From Flagellimonas beolgyonensis (GTDB taxonomy: Bacteria > Bacteroidota > Bacteroidia > Flavobacteriales > Flavobacteriaceae), in assembly GCF_003992615.1 (NCBI RefSeq), contig NZ_RZMY01000017.1:596-64595 (forward strand): a DNA stretch of 64,000 nt, in the 5' to 3' direction. The notes beneath the pieces were generated by a model. That model did not search any database and was not told the DNA's origin. It saw only the letters and a list, made by a program, of their open reading frames with translations. Shown in pieces: positions 43,106-51,496 of the stretch (its first letter is position 1; every line of letters begins with the position of its first letter). Both the position numbers and the translations under genes were made by a program.

Positions 43106-43843
43106 TTAATTTGAACTTAGTTCCTGTAGAATAACTTCCCTAACTTCCTCCCGAAGTGTGGAAGTATCCTCCGTCGCCAAAATACCTGTTTCGAAAAACG
43201 GATGTACCTTGACCCGCACCCTGCCGGGGCCACCACTCAGAAAAGTAAATGAAAAGCGTTTTTTGTTGTCGTAAAAGGTCATGGGAACCACCGGGATTTT
43301 GTGCGCAATGGCCATTTTAAAAGCGCCGTCCTTAAATTGGTCCAGGACCACATGTTCTTCCGGAACACCACCTTCTGGAAAGATACAGATGCTCAATCCC
43401 TGATCCAAACGCCTTTGTGCCCTGCGGTATACCCCAGTGCGACTTCGCACATCGTCACGATCCACCATAATGCACACCCTTTTGTAGAAAAAGCCAAAAA
43501 TGGGGATGTTCACCAATTCTTTTTTTCCAACAAAGACAAAAGGATTGCGGCTCACCACCAATATGAGCATAATATCGAGCATACTGGTATGGTTGGCCAC
43601 CAGCATATAGCTCTTGCCCTTCACCATGCGTTGCTCCCTTTTGATGATGGGAATGCATCCCATGCCATATAAAATGGGGCGTGCCCAAAAATTTCTTGCC
43701 AGCCAAAAAAATTGGGGATAGGTGTGTTCGGAAAGCGTGAGGGCCAACAAAAAAGGAAAAAATAGAAGAATGGGTAACGTTACCAGCACATAGAACCAAA
43801 TCCTATATAAAACATGACCCAAGTTTTTGATCAGTCCGAGCAT
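43106..43843 (-). CDS. plsC: 1-acyl-sn-glycerol-3-phosphate acyltransferase (PlsC family)
   Basis: The 245-residue membrane enzyme makes phosphatidic acid for phospholipids. The acyltransferase motif HX4D appears as NHTSMLD (H85, D90), followed by the substrate motif FPEGGVPEE and VVPMTFYDNKK. One strong membrane segment lies near the N-terminus (YRIWFYVLVTLPILLFFPFLLAL). I start at the ATG at 43843 (MLGLIKNLGHV), because the 32 upstream codons are atypical. An ATG at 43939 is the alternative. Confidence 0.88.
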   Translation of the reverse strand: MLGLIKNLGHVLYRIWFYVLVTLPILLFFPFLLALTLSEHTYPQFFWLARNFWARPILYGMGCIPIIKREQRMVKGKSYMLVANHTSMLDIMLILVVSRNPFVFVGKKELVNIPIFGFFYKRVCIMVDRDDVRSRTGVYRRAQRRLDQGLSICIFPEGGVPEEHVVLDQFKDGAFKMAIAHKIPVVPMTFYDNKKRFSFTFLSGGPGRVRVKVHPFFETGILATEDTSTLREEVREVILQELSSN

Positions 43844-43991
43844 GCGCCAAAAGTAGAATTTTTGGAAATGAATACGGCATTTCCTCAAAAATCTTTGGAA
43901 TTGACCAAGAATTGATGCCAATTTTTCCAAGTTGTCCATGTCGCTTTTTTTAATCCTAGGGTATACGTACTTTTACGGGCAAAATTGAGAT

Positions 43992-44960
43992 ATGGCCCGA
44001 ATTCTGACCGGAATACAAAGTACTGGAGTGCCCCATTTGGGAAATATTTTGGGAGCGATCATCCCTGCCATAGAAATGGCCCAAGATCCCAAAAACGATT
44101 CCTTTCTTTTCATTGCGGATATGCACTCCCTTACCCAGATCAAGGATGGTGAACTATTGCGTAAAAACACCTACGCCATTGCCGCAGCATGGTTGGCCTT
44201 TGGCCTAGACGTGGAAAAGACCGTATTCTACAGGCAAAGTGATATTCCACAAACCGCAGAATTGGCCTGGTACCTGTCCTGTTTTTTTCCTTACCAAAGA
44301 TTGACGCTGGCCCACTCCTTTAAGGACAAGGCCGATCGGTTGGACGATGTTAATGCTGGCATCTTTACCTATCCGATGCTCATGGCTGCGGATATCTTGT
44401 TATACGACGCAGATATCGTTCCCGTAGGCAAGGACCAATTGCAACATTTGGAAATGACCCGTGATGTAGCTTCCCGTTTCCATCATCAAATGGGGGAAAC
44501 CTTTGTGTTGCCTCAGGCCAAGGTGCATGAACAGACCATGTACGTACCCGGTACAGACGGTGAAAAAATGAGCAAGAGCCGTGGCAACCTCATTGATATT
44601 TTTCAACCGGATAAAAAATTGCGCAAACAGATTATGGGCATCGTAACGGACAGCACCCCCATGGAAGAGCCCAAAGATCCTTCCAGCGATAATGTGTTTG
44701 CCCTTTACAAACTGTTGGCATCACAAGAACAGATCGAGGAAATGAGCGCCAATTATTTGGCGGGCAATTATGGCTATGGACATGCCAAACAGGCTCTCTA
44801 CGAGGTGATCGTTGAAAAGTTCAATGAACCTCGAGAAAAATTCGACTACTACATGAACCACTTGGACGAAGTGGACGAAGCCTTGGCCATCGGTGCCGAA
44901 AAAGCACGCAAAGTGGCCCATGAGGTGCTAGGCCGGGTAAGGACGAAGTTGGGGTATTAA
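43992..44960 (+). CDS. trpS: Tryptophanyl-tRNA synthetase
   Basis: The 322-residue class I synthetase has the HIGH-type motif PHLGNILGA (residues 14-22) and the KMSKS motif at 192-196 (EKMSKSRGN). The tryptophan-binding region MLMAADILLYDADIVPVGKDQLQHLEMTRD is intact. Length is normal. A near-consensus promoter box, TACTTTTA, lies at 43968-43975. Its 3' end overlaps the convergent dprA by 4 bases. Confidence 0.97.
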   Translation: MARILTGIQSTGVPHLGNILGAIIPAIEMAQDPKNDSFLFIADMHSLTQIKDGELLRKNTYAIAAAWLAFGLDVEKTVFYRQSDIPQTAELAWYLSCFFPYQRLTLAHSFKDKADRLDDVNAGIFTYPMLMAADILLYDADIVPVGKDQLQHLEMTRDVASRFHHQMGETFVLPQAKVHEQTMYVPGTDGEKMSKSRGNLIDIFQPDKKLRKQIMGIVTDSTPMEEPKDPSSDNVFALYKLLASQEQIEEMSANYLAGNYGYGHAKQALYEVIVEKFNEPREKFDYYMNHLDEVDEALAIGAEKARKVAHEVLGRVRTKLGY

Positions 44961-46063
44961 ATCGCCTCGAACAATTTACCGGGCAAGGGTCGGATTACAC
45001 CCTTCATTTCCATGGACAATAAAGTGGATGATGTTTTAAAAATAGGAAGGTTACAAGCCAAAGCAACGGTGTCCAACAATTGTTTACCGTTCAACTGCAA
45101 ATACGAGTAGATAGACTGTTCTGTTGGGTCCAAGTCGACGAACAGTTGTTTTTGAATGGGTTGTTGCACCTTTTTTTCCTCCAATTCCCATCCCAAAAGG
45201 TAGACCAATTCCGCTGCCGAAGTCAACAGATGTGCCTTTTGTTGTTTAATCAGATCGTTGCAGCCCTTGCTCAGTTTATCGGTGGTTCTGCCGGGTACCG
45301 CAAATACTTCCCGGTTGTAACCGTTGGCCAACTCGGCCGTGACCAAACTCCCTCCTTTTTCGGCAGACTCCACTACAATGGTTGCCTCACTCATCCCGGC
45401 AATGATTCGGTTGCGTTTTAAAAAGTTCTCCCGGTCCGGTTTGCTCGTACTCCAAAACTCGGTAACAAACCCTCCGTTGGCTTCCATCTTGCGCTGGTAC
45501 TTTTTATGGGCCTTTGGATAGATTTGGTTGAGGCCGTGCGCCAAGCAAGCAATGGTCTGCAAACCCTTGTCCATGGCCGCCTTTTGGATGGAAATATCCA
45601 CGCCATAGGCAAATCCACTCACAATGACCGGGTCCAAAGGGGCCAATTCCTCAATAAACTCCATGCAGAAGGAACTGCCATAATTGGTAATGTTGCGCGT
45701 TCCCACCACACTGATGATCTTTTGCCCCGACAAATCCATCTTTCCCTTTGAGAAAAGCAAAATGGGGCCATCCACGCAATGTTTTAATCGAAAAGGATAA
45801 TCGGCATCATTAAAATAGGAGATGTGCACTTGTTCTTTGGACAAAAACTCAAATTCCCTTTTGGCGTCTTCCAAATAAATGGGGTCGTGCAACCCTTTCA
45901 AGGTTTGGGTTCCAATACCATCAATTTTTAAAAGTCGGTGCTGTTTGTCCTCAAAAACTGCCGTTGGACTACCGCAATGGGCTATTAATTTTTTGGCAGT
46001 GATATCGCCAATATTGGGAATGGCCTGCAGCCTCAGGGCCGCAATAATTTCAGGTTCAGTCAT
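44957..46063 (-). CDS. dprA: DNA processing protein DprA
   Basis: DprA binds incoming single-stranded DNA in transformation and loads RecA. The 368-residue protein has an N-terminal helix-hairpin-helix-like part (LQAIPNIGDITAKKLIAHCG) and the Rossmann core. Core motifs are ISVVGTRNITNYG, PVIVSGFAYGVDISIQKAAM, TIACLAHGLNQIYP and IVVESAEKGGSLVTAELANGYNREVFAVPG. A C-terminal winged-helix DML1 domain follows. It overlaps trpS by 4 bases and is divergent from the HU/SPOR gene. Confidence 0.95.
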   Translation of the reverse strand: MTEPEIIAALRLQAIPNIGDITAKKLIAHCGSPTAVFEDKQHRLLKIDGIGTQTLKGLHDPIYLEDAKREFEFLSKEQVHISYFNDADYPFRLKHCVDGPILLFSKGKMDLSGQKIISVVGTRNITNYGSSFCMEFIEELAPLDPVIVSGFAYGVDISIQKAAMDKGLQTIACLAHGLNQIYPKAHKKYQRKMEANGGFVTEFWSTSKPDRENFLKRNRIIAGMSEATIVVESAEKGGSLVTAELANGYNREVFAVPGRTTDKLSKGCNDLIKQQKAHLLTSAAELVYLLGWELEEKKVQQPIQKQLFVDLDPTEQSIYSYLQLNGKQLLDTVALACNLPIFKTSSTLLSMEMKGVIRPLPGKLFEAI

Positions 46064-46132
46064 TTGATTTGGGAGTCAAAGTTGTCCACAAAATACAGAT
46101 TTTCAAATGTTAATAAAAAGTTATCCGGCATA

Positions 46133-46163
46133 TTTTGTACTCTTCCAATTTTTACAATATTTG
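46133..46163 (+). promoter_or_regulatory. Promoter-like boxes before the HU/SPOR gene
   Basis: A TTTTG at 46133-46137 and a TATTTG at 46158-46163 are spaced by 20 bases. The -7 box is two bases short of full TAnnTTTG. It ends 5 bases before the ATG at 46169, implying a very short leader. Confidence 0.45.
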
Positions 46164-46168
46164 TGGCT

Positions 46169-47110
46169 ATGCGGATTGATTCTTATATCGAAAAATTGCT
46201 TTTTGAGTACAATTGTGTCGTGGTACCCGGTTTCGGGGCCTTTTTGGCACATACTACCTCAGCTGTGATCGATGCCGCAAAAAACACTTTTGTACCCCCA
46301 TCCAAGATCATTTCCTTTAATGCCCAACTTTCCAAGAATGATGGCCTGTTGGTTTCCCATATTGCCAAGGAAAAAAAATTAGGGTACGAGGAAATGCTTC
46401 AGGAGGTAGAGGCTGTTGCCAAAATGTGGAAACAACGGCTTAACCAAGGTGAATCCATCGAATTGTTCGGTATTGGCAAACTCTCCCAAAAGGACCAACG
46501 GATTCAGTTTCAACCAGAGAACAAAGTAAATTTCCTTACCTCATCCTTCGGGTTGTCCTCATTTACGGCCAATCCAGTACAACGTGAAGTAATGAAAGAG
46601 GAAATCCAGGAACTTGAAGAAAAAATACCGTTCATTATCACACCTGAACAGCGAGAGACCGCTTCATTCCGCTCCTGGTTAAAATATGCCGCTGTTATCT
46701 TCTTGGCCGTCTCCATGGCCGCAACTTCGTATCGCACCTACGATGACTTGAAAGAAAAAGAAGTGGCCGCGCAAGAAATAAAGGACAAAGAAGTATCCCG
46801 ATTGATCCAGGAAGCCACCTTTTTTGAAAGTGCACCATTAGAACTTCCTGCCATCAGTATTGAAGTGACCAAAAAACAATTGGGCAAGCACCATGTAATT
46901 GCCGGTGCATTCCGTGAAGAACAAAATGCCGAAAAGCGAGTGGCCCAACTGAAGGACAAAGGCTTCAATGCCTTCTATTTGGGCATGAACCGCTACGGCC
47001 TGCACCAAGTAGCCTATGATAGCTTTGAGGACCCCAAGGAAGCCTTGGCCTTTTTGAAAAAGGTAAAGGCTACCGATTCGAGGGATGCGTGGTTGCTTTC
47101 GGAAAAATAG
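46169..47110 (+). CDS. HU-like (CCDC81-type) domain protein with membrane segment and SPOR domain
   Basis: The 313-residue protein joins two HU-like halves (about residues 1-65 and 66-135: IEKLLFEYNCVVVPGFGAFLAH, then ESIELFGIGKLSQKD) to a single membrane segment (170-187). A charged linker and a SPOR domain follow (238-310: KQLGKHHVIAGAFREEQNAEKRVAQLKDKGFNAFYL). SPOR domains bind denuded peptidoglycan at division sites, so the C-terminus should be periplasmic and the HU part cytoplasmic. I start at the ATG at 46169 (MRIDSYIEKL); the 35 upstream codons contain the promoter-like boxes. Confidence 0.87.
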   Translation: MRIDSYIEKLLFEYNCVVVPGFGAFLAHTTSAVIDAAKNTFVPPSKIISFNAQLSKNDGLLVSHIAKEKKLGYEEMLQEVEAVAKMWKQRLNQGESIELFGIGKLSQKDQRIQFQPENKVNFLTSSFGLSSFTANPVQREVMKEEIQELEEKIPFIITPEQRETASFRSWLKYAAVIFLAVSMAATSYRTYDDLKEKEVAAQEIKDKEVSRLIQEATFFESAPLELPAISIEVTKKQLGKHHVIAGAFREEQNAEKRVAQLKDKGFNAFYLGMNRYGLHQVAYDSFEDPKEALAFLKKVKATDSRDAWLLSEK

Positions 47111-47143
47111 GTCTGCTTTCTTTATTTCCTATTCCCACTTGAA

Positions 47144-47151
47144 TATCTTTG
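47144..47151 (+). promoter_or_regulatory. Promoter box TATCTTTG before the thioesterase gene
   Basis: TATCTTTG matches TAnnTTTG exactly and lies 16 bases before the ATG at 47168. The -33 region is T-rich without a clear TTTG. Confidence 0.6.
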
Positions 47152-47167
47152 CGCAAAAATTAAAGGT

Positions 47168-47680
47168 ATGCGCGCTAAAACTCCCAGTGAATCACGTACA
47201 ATCATGACCGATTTGGTCCTGCCCAGTGAAACCAACCCCTTGAACAATCTGTTTGGCGGGGAACTTTTGGCGCGAATGGACCGTGCCGCCAGCATTGCGG
47301 CCAGACGTCACAGCCGCCGCATCACAGTAACTGCTTCGGTAAACCACGTAGCATTTAACCGTGCCGTACCACTGGGCAGTGTAGTCACCGTGGAAGCTTC
47401 CGTTTCCCGTGCATTTACATCTTCCATGGAGATTTTCTTGGATGTGTGGATCGAAGATCGCTTTACAGGGGAACGCACCAAGGCCAATGAGGCCATTTAT
47501 ACCTTTGTGGCCGTAGATGATACGGGAAAACCCACCGAGGTGCCCCCATTGGAACCGGAAACAGAATTGGAAAAGGAGCGATATGCCGCAGCCCTTCGCA
47601 GAAAACAGTTGAGTTTGGTATTGGCCGGAAAAATGAAGCCTGCAGATGCCACCGAGCTGAAGGCGCTTTTTATGTCCTAA
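47168..47680 (+). CDS. Acyl-CoA thioesterase (hotdog fold, YciA/BFIT type)
   Basis: The 170-residue protein has a single hotdog domain. The conserved LPSETNPLNNLFGGELLARMDRAASIAARRHS (residues 18-49) includes N27 and D38 at the usual active-site positions. SVNHVAFNRAVPLGSVVTVEASV follows. It hydrolyses acyl-CoA; chain-length preference is unknown. It runs convergently to the aldo/keto reductase with 3 bases between the stop codons. Confidence 0.92.
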   Translation: MRAKTPSESRTIMTDLVLPSETNPLNNLFGGELLARMDRAASIAARRHSRRITVTASVNHVAFNRAVPLGSVVTVEASVSRAFTSSMEIFLDVWIEDRFTGERTKANEAIYTFVAVDDTGKPTEVPPLEPETELEKERYAAALRRKQLSLVLAGKMKPADATELKALFMS

Positions 47681-47683
47681 GGT

Positions 47684-48520
47684 TTAAAAATCGAAGTTGT
47701 CCGGATCAGGTCCAAAACGCTTGCCCCTATCCAAGGCATTCAGTGCTTTCATATCCGCCTCGCTGATCTCGAAATCGAACAAGTCCGCATTGGCGATGAT
47801 CCGTTCCTTTTTGGACGACTTTGGAATGGTCACCACGCCTTTCTGCAAATCCCATCGCAAAACAATTTGGGCTATGGTCTTGTTGTACCTATGGGCCATT
47901 TCTTTCATTACCTCCAAATCGAAAATATGGCCCTGCATCAAAGGGGACCATGCCTCGTATTGGATATTATTGGCATTGCAGAAATCCAATAGCTCTTGTT
48001 GCACCAAATACGGATGAAACTCCATTTGATTGATCATGGGTACAATCTCGACACTTGGCAACAAGTCTTCCAAATGGTGCTTCAAAAAGTTGCTCACCCC
48101 AATGGAACGTACTCGTTTTTCCTTATACAACCGCTCCAAAGCTTTCCAGGTGTCCTTGGAAAGTTCCCCTTTCGGCCAATGGATGAGGTAGAGATCCAAA
48201 TAATCGGTCCCCAACCGCTTCAGGCTGGCGTCAAAGGCTCGTAGGGTTGCATCATAACCTTGATCGTTGTTCCAGACCTTGCTCACCAAAAAAACGTCTT
48301 TTCGGTCCACTTCACTTTCGCGAATGCCCTGACCTACACCTTCCTCATTATCGTAGATCGATGCGGTGTCGATATGTCTATATCCATGATTGAGGGCATC
48401 TTTTACCGCATGGATTACTTCATTGCCATCTTTGGAAAGATACACCCCCAATCCAAAATAGGGCATTTGGACCCCGTTGTGTAACTCGAAGGTCCCTTGT
48501 AGATTCGTAATTTTCTTCAT
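47684..48520 (-). CDS. Aldo/keto reductase
   Basis: The 278-residue NADPH-dependent reductase has the catalytic tetrad D51, Y56, K81 and H114 (RHIDTASIYDNEE, LVSKVW, LYLIHWPKG). The later cofactor region IPKSSKKERIIANADLFDFEIS is typical. It resembles 2,5-diketo-gluconate reductase and glyoxal reductase types, but the substrate is unknown. It is last of a seven-gene minus-strand run, 3 bases after envC. Confidence 0.93.
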   Translation of the reverse strand: MKKITNLQGTFELHNGVQMPYFGLGVYLSKDGNEVIHAVKDALNHGYRHIDTASIYDNEEGVGQGIRESEVDRKDVFLVSKVWNNDQGYDATLRAFDASLKRLGTDYLDLYLIHWPKGELSKDTWKALERLYKEKRVRSIGVSNFLKHHLEDLLPSVEIVPMINQMEFHPYLVQQELLDFCNANNIQYEAWSPLMQGHIFDLEVMKEMAHRYNKTIAQIVLRWDLQKGVVTIPKSSKKERIIANADLFDFEISEADMKALNALDRGKRFGPDPDNFDF

Positions 48521-48523
48521 GGT

Positions 48524-49750
48524 TTACAGTTGATAGATCCAATCTTCCGGATTCAAGCGATTGGAATCCCTATAAAGATAAAACTTCAATTTGGTTGTGC
48601 CATCCAACCGATTGGTATTTATTTCGCCCAATACCTCCTTGGCGGCCACTTTGTCGCCCTTCTTTACATATAAAGTGGACAAATTGTAGTATGTGCTGAT
48701 GTAGTTTCCGTGCTTCAGCGTTACCCCTTTACCGCCGCCTGGTACCGAGATGATGGCAATGACCTCGCCTTCAAAAATGGCCCGTGCTTTGCTTCCCTTA
48801 TCAGTAGTGATGGTAACTCCGTTATTGCGATGTTTGATGCCAGGGTACAATTTATCGGCATACTCGCCATACCCTTGGCTTTTGATGCCTTTTTCCACTG
48901 GCCAGATCAATCTTCCCTTATTGGCCGAAAAATTATCGGCCACCAATTTCGCTTCCGGGGTAAGGGCAAATGTGGCACTACTTGCAGATTTACCCGAACT
49001 TCTGTTGGAACTGGCAATGGCACTCTTGATCAGGTTCTCAATCTCACGATCGATCCTGCGGGCCTCTTTTTGTTTTTCGGCAATTGCTGCGGAATATTTG
49101 GCCTCATTTTGCTTTATGCTTCTCAAAAGGCTCCGTTGCGACTCAATTTCTTTGGACAGTTCGTTCTTGGCCTTGGTATTTTCGGCCAACAAGATTTCCT
49201 TTTCCTTTCGTTGACGGACCAAATCTTGGTTCAATTGGGTAAGCTCATCCGTTTTCTGGACAATTTCTTCCCCCTGTTGCTTTCGATGCTTTGCATATTG
49301 CTGCATATACTGCAGCCGTTTAAAGGCTTGGAAAAAGTTGTCTGCCGATAACAAAAACATCAATCGATTGCTCTGGGATTTGCTTTGATAGGTTTTCCGA
49401 ATAAGATTGGCATAATCTTCCTTCAACAGCTTTAAATCTTCCCGAAGCTTACTGATGTTTCGAATATTGACATTGATCTGCCGATTGAGCAGATTGCTTT
49501 GTTGGTTGGTGACCCTAATCAGCTCTTGGCGCACATTGATTTTGTTATCCAATGCCTCCATTTGGTCCAAAACCGAGCCCTTTTCTTTACGCTCCGCAAA
49601 CAGCAATCGGTTGATTTCCTTTATTTCCTGTTGCAGTCGGGAGCGTTTGGCCTCCAAGGCCTTTTGTTCACTGGTTTGTGCAGCTACAAATGTTGATGTA
49701 AAAAATACAACTAAAAGTATATGAATAAAATATGAAGTTTTACCTTTCAT
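48524..49750 (-). CDS. envC: EnvC-type murein hydrolase activator with degenerate LytM domain
   Basis: The 408-residue exported protein has a signal peptide, long coiled coils (about residues 25-250) and a C-terminal LytM/M23 domain. In active M23 enzymes zinc is held by HxxxD and HxH motifs. Here the corresponding segments read KHRNNGVTI and KHGNYISTYYNL, so the metal site is incomplete. That fits EnvC, which activates amidases at the septum instead of cutting itself. It lies 1 base after the DUF4292 lipoprotein gene. Confidence 0.9.
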   Translation of the reverse strand: MKGKTSYFIHILLVVFFTSTFVAAQTSEQKALEAKRSRLQQEIKEINRLLFAERKEKGSVLDQMEALDNKINVRQELIRVTNQQSNLLNRQINVNIRNISKLREDLKLLKEDYANLIRKTYQSKSQSNRLMFLLSADNFFQAFKRLQYMQQYAKHRKQQGEEIVQKTDELTQLNQDLVRQRKEKEILLAENTKAKNELSKEIESQRSLLRSIKQNEAKYSAAIAEKQKEARRIDREIENLIKSAIASSNRSSGKSASSATFALTPEAKLVADNFSANKGRLIWPVEKGIKSQGYGEYADKLYPGIKHRNNGVTITTDKGSKARAIFEGEVIAIISVPGGGKGVTLKHGNYISTYYNLSTLYVKKGDKVAAKEVLGEINTNRLDGTTKLKFYLYRDSNRLNPEDWIYQL

Positions 49751-49751
49751 A

Positions 49752-50534
49752 TTACTTTAATGTAATTTTATCGTAGCCTTTGGGGATTTTATAGGGAAAA
49801 CTTATGGGTTTGTTCAATTCCAAGTTACGAAAACTTAGATCAATTGTGGTAAAATCGCCTTCTTCCTCCGCCACGATCTTGATTTCATCCGGCAACACGT
49901 TTCCAGAAATATCCTGATAGGTATATTTTGCTTTTAACTGTCTTGATTTCTCGGGCTGGGAAATTTCTTGGGCCGCAATTTTGAAATGTTTTGGCTCCAA
50001 TTGGAACAAAATCTTGAACAGTTCTTGCGCATTTTTTGGCTTTAGTTGATAGTTACCCTCATACACATTCGAAGTAAATTTCTCCTTTCGCAGATCCAAC
50101 ACTGCGTTCCCCAACAAAAGGTTCTGGACTTTGTCAAAGTCGAGCTCGGTACCCAAAAGTTGGCTCAAGTAACTGAAGTCCCCTTCAAAATACTCGTTTT
50201 GCAGCTTGTTATAAAACGACACCTGTTTTGGGGTAATATGTGCCTTGACCATACCCAGGGGCGCACTCATCCAGATGACTTTGTCCTTTTCCATCCGAAG
50301 GCTTACGTTAACGCCTTGGCTTTCCTCTCCATCCGAATAATCAATTTTCACCCTGCCACTCAACGTTTTAAATCTGGGCTGATTGGTGTAGTGGTTATTG
50401 ATGATGTTCTTTACTGACATTTTGGAATCCACTTCCCCGCCTGTCACTGTTCGTGTGCTTTTACAAGCGCCCAGTGTAAGCAGAAACACGCCCAAAAGCG
50501 ATAGTTTAACAAATATGTTCTTATGTTGATGCAT
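49752..50534 (-). CDS. DUF4292 lipoprotein
   Basis: The 260-residue protein has a lipoprotein signal ending at C24 (LTLGACKSTRT) and one DUF4292 domain. Family features are the NNHYTNQPRFKTLSGRVKIDYSDGEESQGVNVSLRMEKDKVIWMS start, a LolA/LolB-like beta layout and the LEDPFRNLELNKPISFPYKIPKGY-type end (here SFRNLELNKPISFPYKIP). A role in lipoprotein or LPS traffic has been suggested by fold only. Its start overlaps the TPR gene stop by one base. Confidence 0.9.
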   Translation of the reverse strand: MHQHKNIFVKLSLLGVFLLTLGACKSTRTVTGGEVDSKMSVKNIINNHYTNQPRFKTLSGRVKIDYSDGEESQGVNVSLRMEKDKVIWMSAPLGMVKAHITPKQVSFYNKLQNEYFEGDFSYLSQLLGTELDFDKVQNLLLGNAVLDLRKEKFTSNVYEGNYQLKPKNAQELFKILFQLEPKHFKIAAQEISQPEKSRQLKAKYTYQDISGNVLPDEIKIVAEEEGDFTTIDLSFRNLELNKPISFPYKIPKGYDKITLK

Positions 50535-51454
50535 TATAATCCTGTGTTGATTTTGTTCAAATATTCATTGGCTTTTTGGGTATTGCCAATGGCAGTGTAC
50601 GCTTTGGATAATTCTCTGTACATGTCATTGGCCAATTGTTGGTCGTCCAACAGATAGTCCAAACCGCTTTCCAATACCTCTATGGCCTTGTTCGAATTGC
50701 CATTGCGATGCAATGCTGCACCGTAGGCATAGTAAAAATAGGGCTGCAAGGGGTAGTTGTCCAAGGCATCCTTCGCCACATCCAAAAGCCCATTGTCGGA
50801 TGCTGCAAGCAAATTTTCGATTTCGGCTCGTAATTGAGCGACGGGGTCTGTACTTTCTTCTTCTTCTTTCAATTTGGGAGCCGGTGTTTTGGCCAATTCC
50901 TGTCCTTTTTGAAGGGAATCATTGATTTTTTCGGTCAATTCGGTGACCAATCTTGAAGTGCCTAGCTCTTTCAAGATTCGCCTTGCCTCTTCATACTTTT
51001 GTTTTTTAAAATAGGCTACGGCCAGGTTCTCCTTTAATTTTTGATTGGCGTATGGAATTCGTTCCTGTATTGTTTCAAGTGGAGTTCCTTGCAGCTCCAG
51101 AATGGTGAGTAGATTGTCCGCATACCAAAAATCCGTTGGCTCTGCAATCAATGCCGCTATGGCGTACTCCTGTGCCTTGATGTATTGTTTATCCAGCAAA
51201 TAAGCTTTGCCCAATTCATAATCCACCACGCTGTTATCGGGCTCCAGTTGCTTGCACTTAAGCAAAAGGTCAATGGCGCGGTCGTAGTTTTGAATACCCT
51301 TCTGCTTAAGGGCCTCAAAAAAGTTTTCTTGAAATTCGTCGGTGTATTCTTCGAGATAGACTGCGGCGCTTTCTTGTTCGTCTTGGGCATGAGAGGTGCC
51401 CCATGTCATCGCTGACACTGCAATTCCCATCCAAAGCAAAACCTTTTTTTTCAT
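50534..51454 (-). CDS. Tetratricopeptide-repeat exported protein
   Basis: The 306-residue protein has a signal peptide (VSAMTWGTSHAQ) and several TPR units. These include ALKQKGIQNYDRAIDLLLKCKQLEPDN and YELGKAYLLDKQYIKAQEYAIAALIAEP near the N-terminus, and FYYAYGAALHRNGNSNKAIEVLESG and LSKAYTAIGNTQKANEYLNKI at the end. TPR proteins form scaffolds, here in the periplasm. It precedes the DUF4292 gene with a one-base overlap, a pair common in Flavobacteriaceae. Confidence 0.88.
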   Translation of the reverse strand: MKKKVLLWMGIAVSAMTWGTSHAQDEQESAAVYLEEYTDEFQENFFEALKQKGIQNYDRAIDLLLKCKQLEPDNSVVDYELGKAYLLDKQYIKAQEYAIAALIAEPTDFWYADNLLTILELQGTPLETIQERIPYANQKLKENLAVAYFKKQKYEEARRILKELGTSRLVTELTEKINDSLQKGQELAKTPAPKLKEEEESTDPVAQLRAEIENLLAASDNGLLDVAKDALDNYPLQPYFYYAYGAALHRNGNSNKAIEVLESGLDYLLDDQQLANDMYRELSKAYTAIGNTQKANEYLNKINTGL

Positions 51455-51496
51455 AACATCCTAAGTCCCCATCAACCCAATAAATCCATCTTAAAG

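Noticed and set aside
46082-46090. TTGTCCACA as a DnaA box and possible origin
   Set aside because: It is a single near match without a cluster of boxes, AT-rich unwinding repeats or dnaA/dnaN genes nearby.
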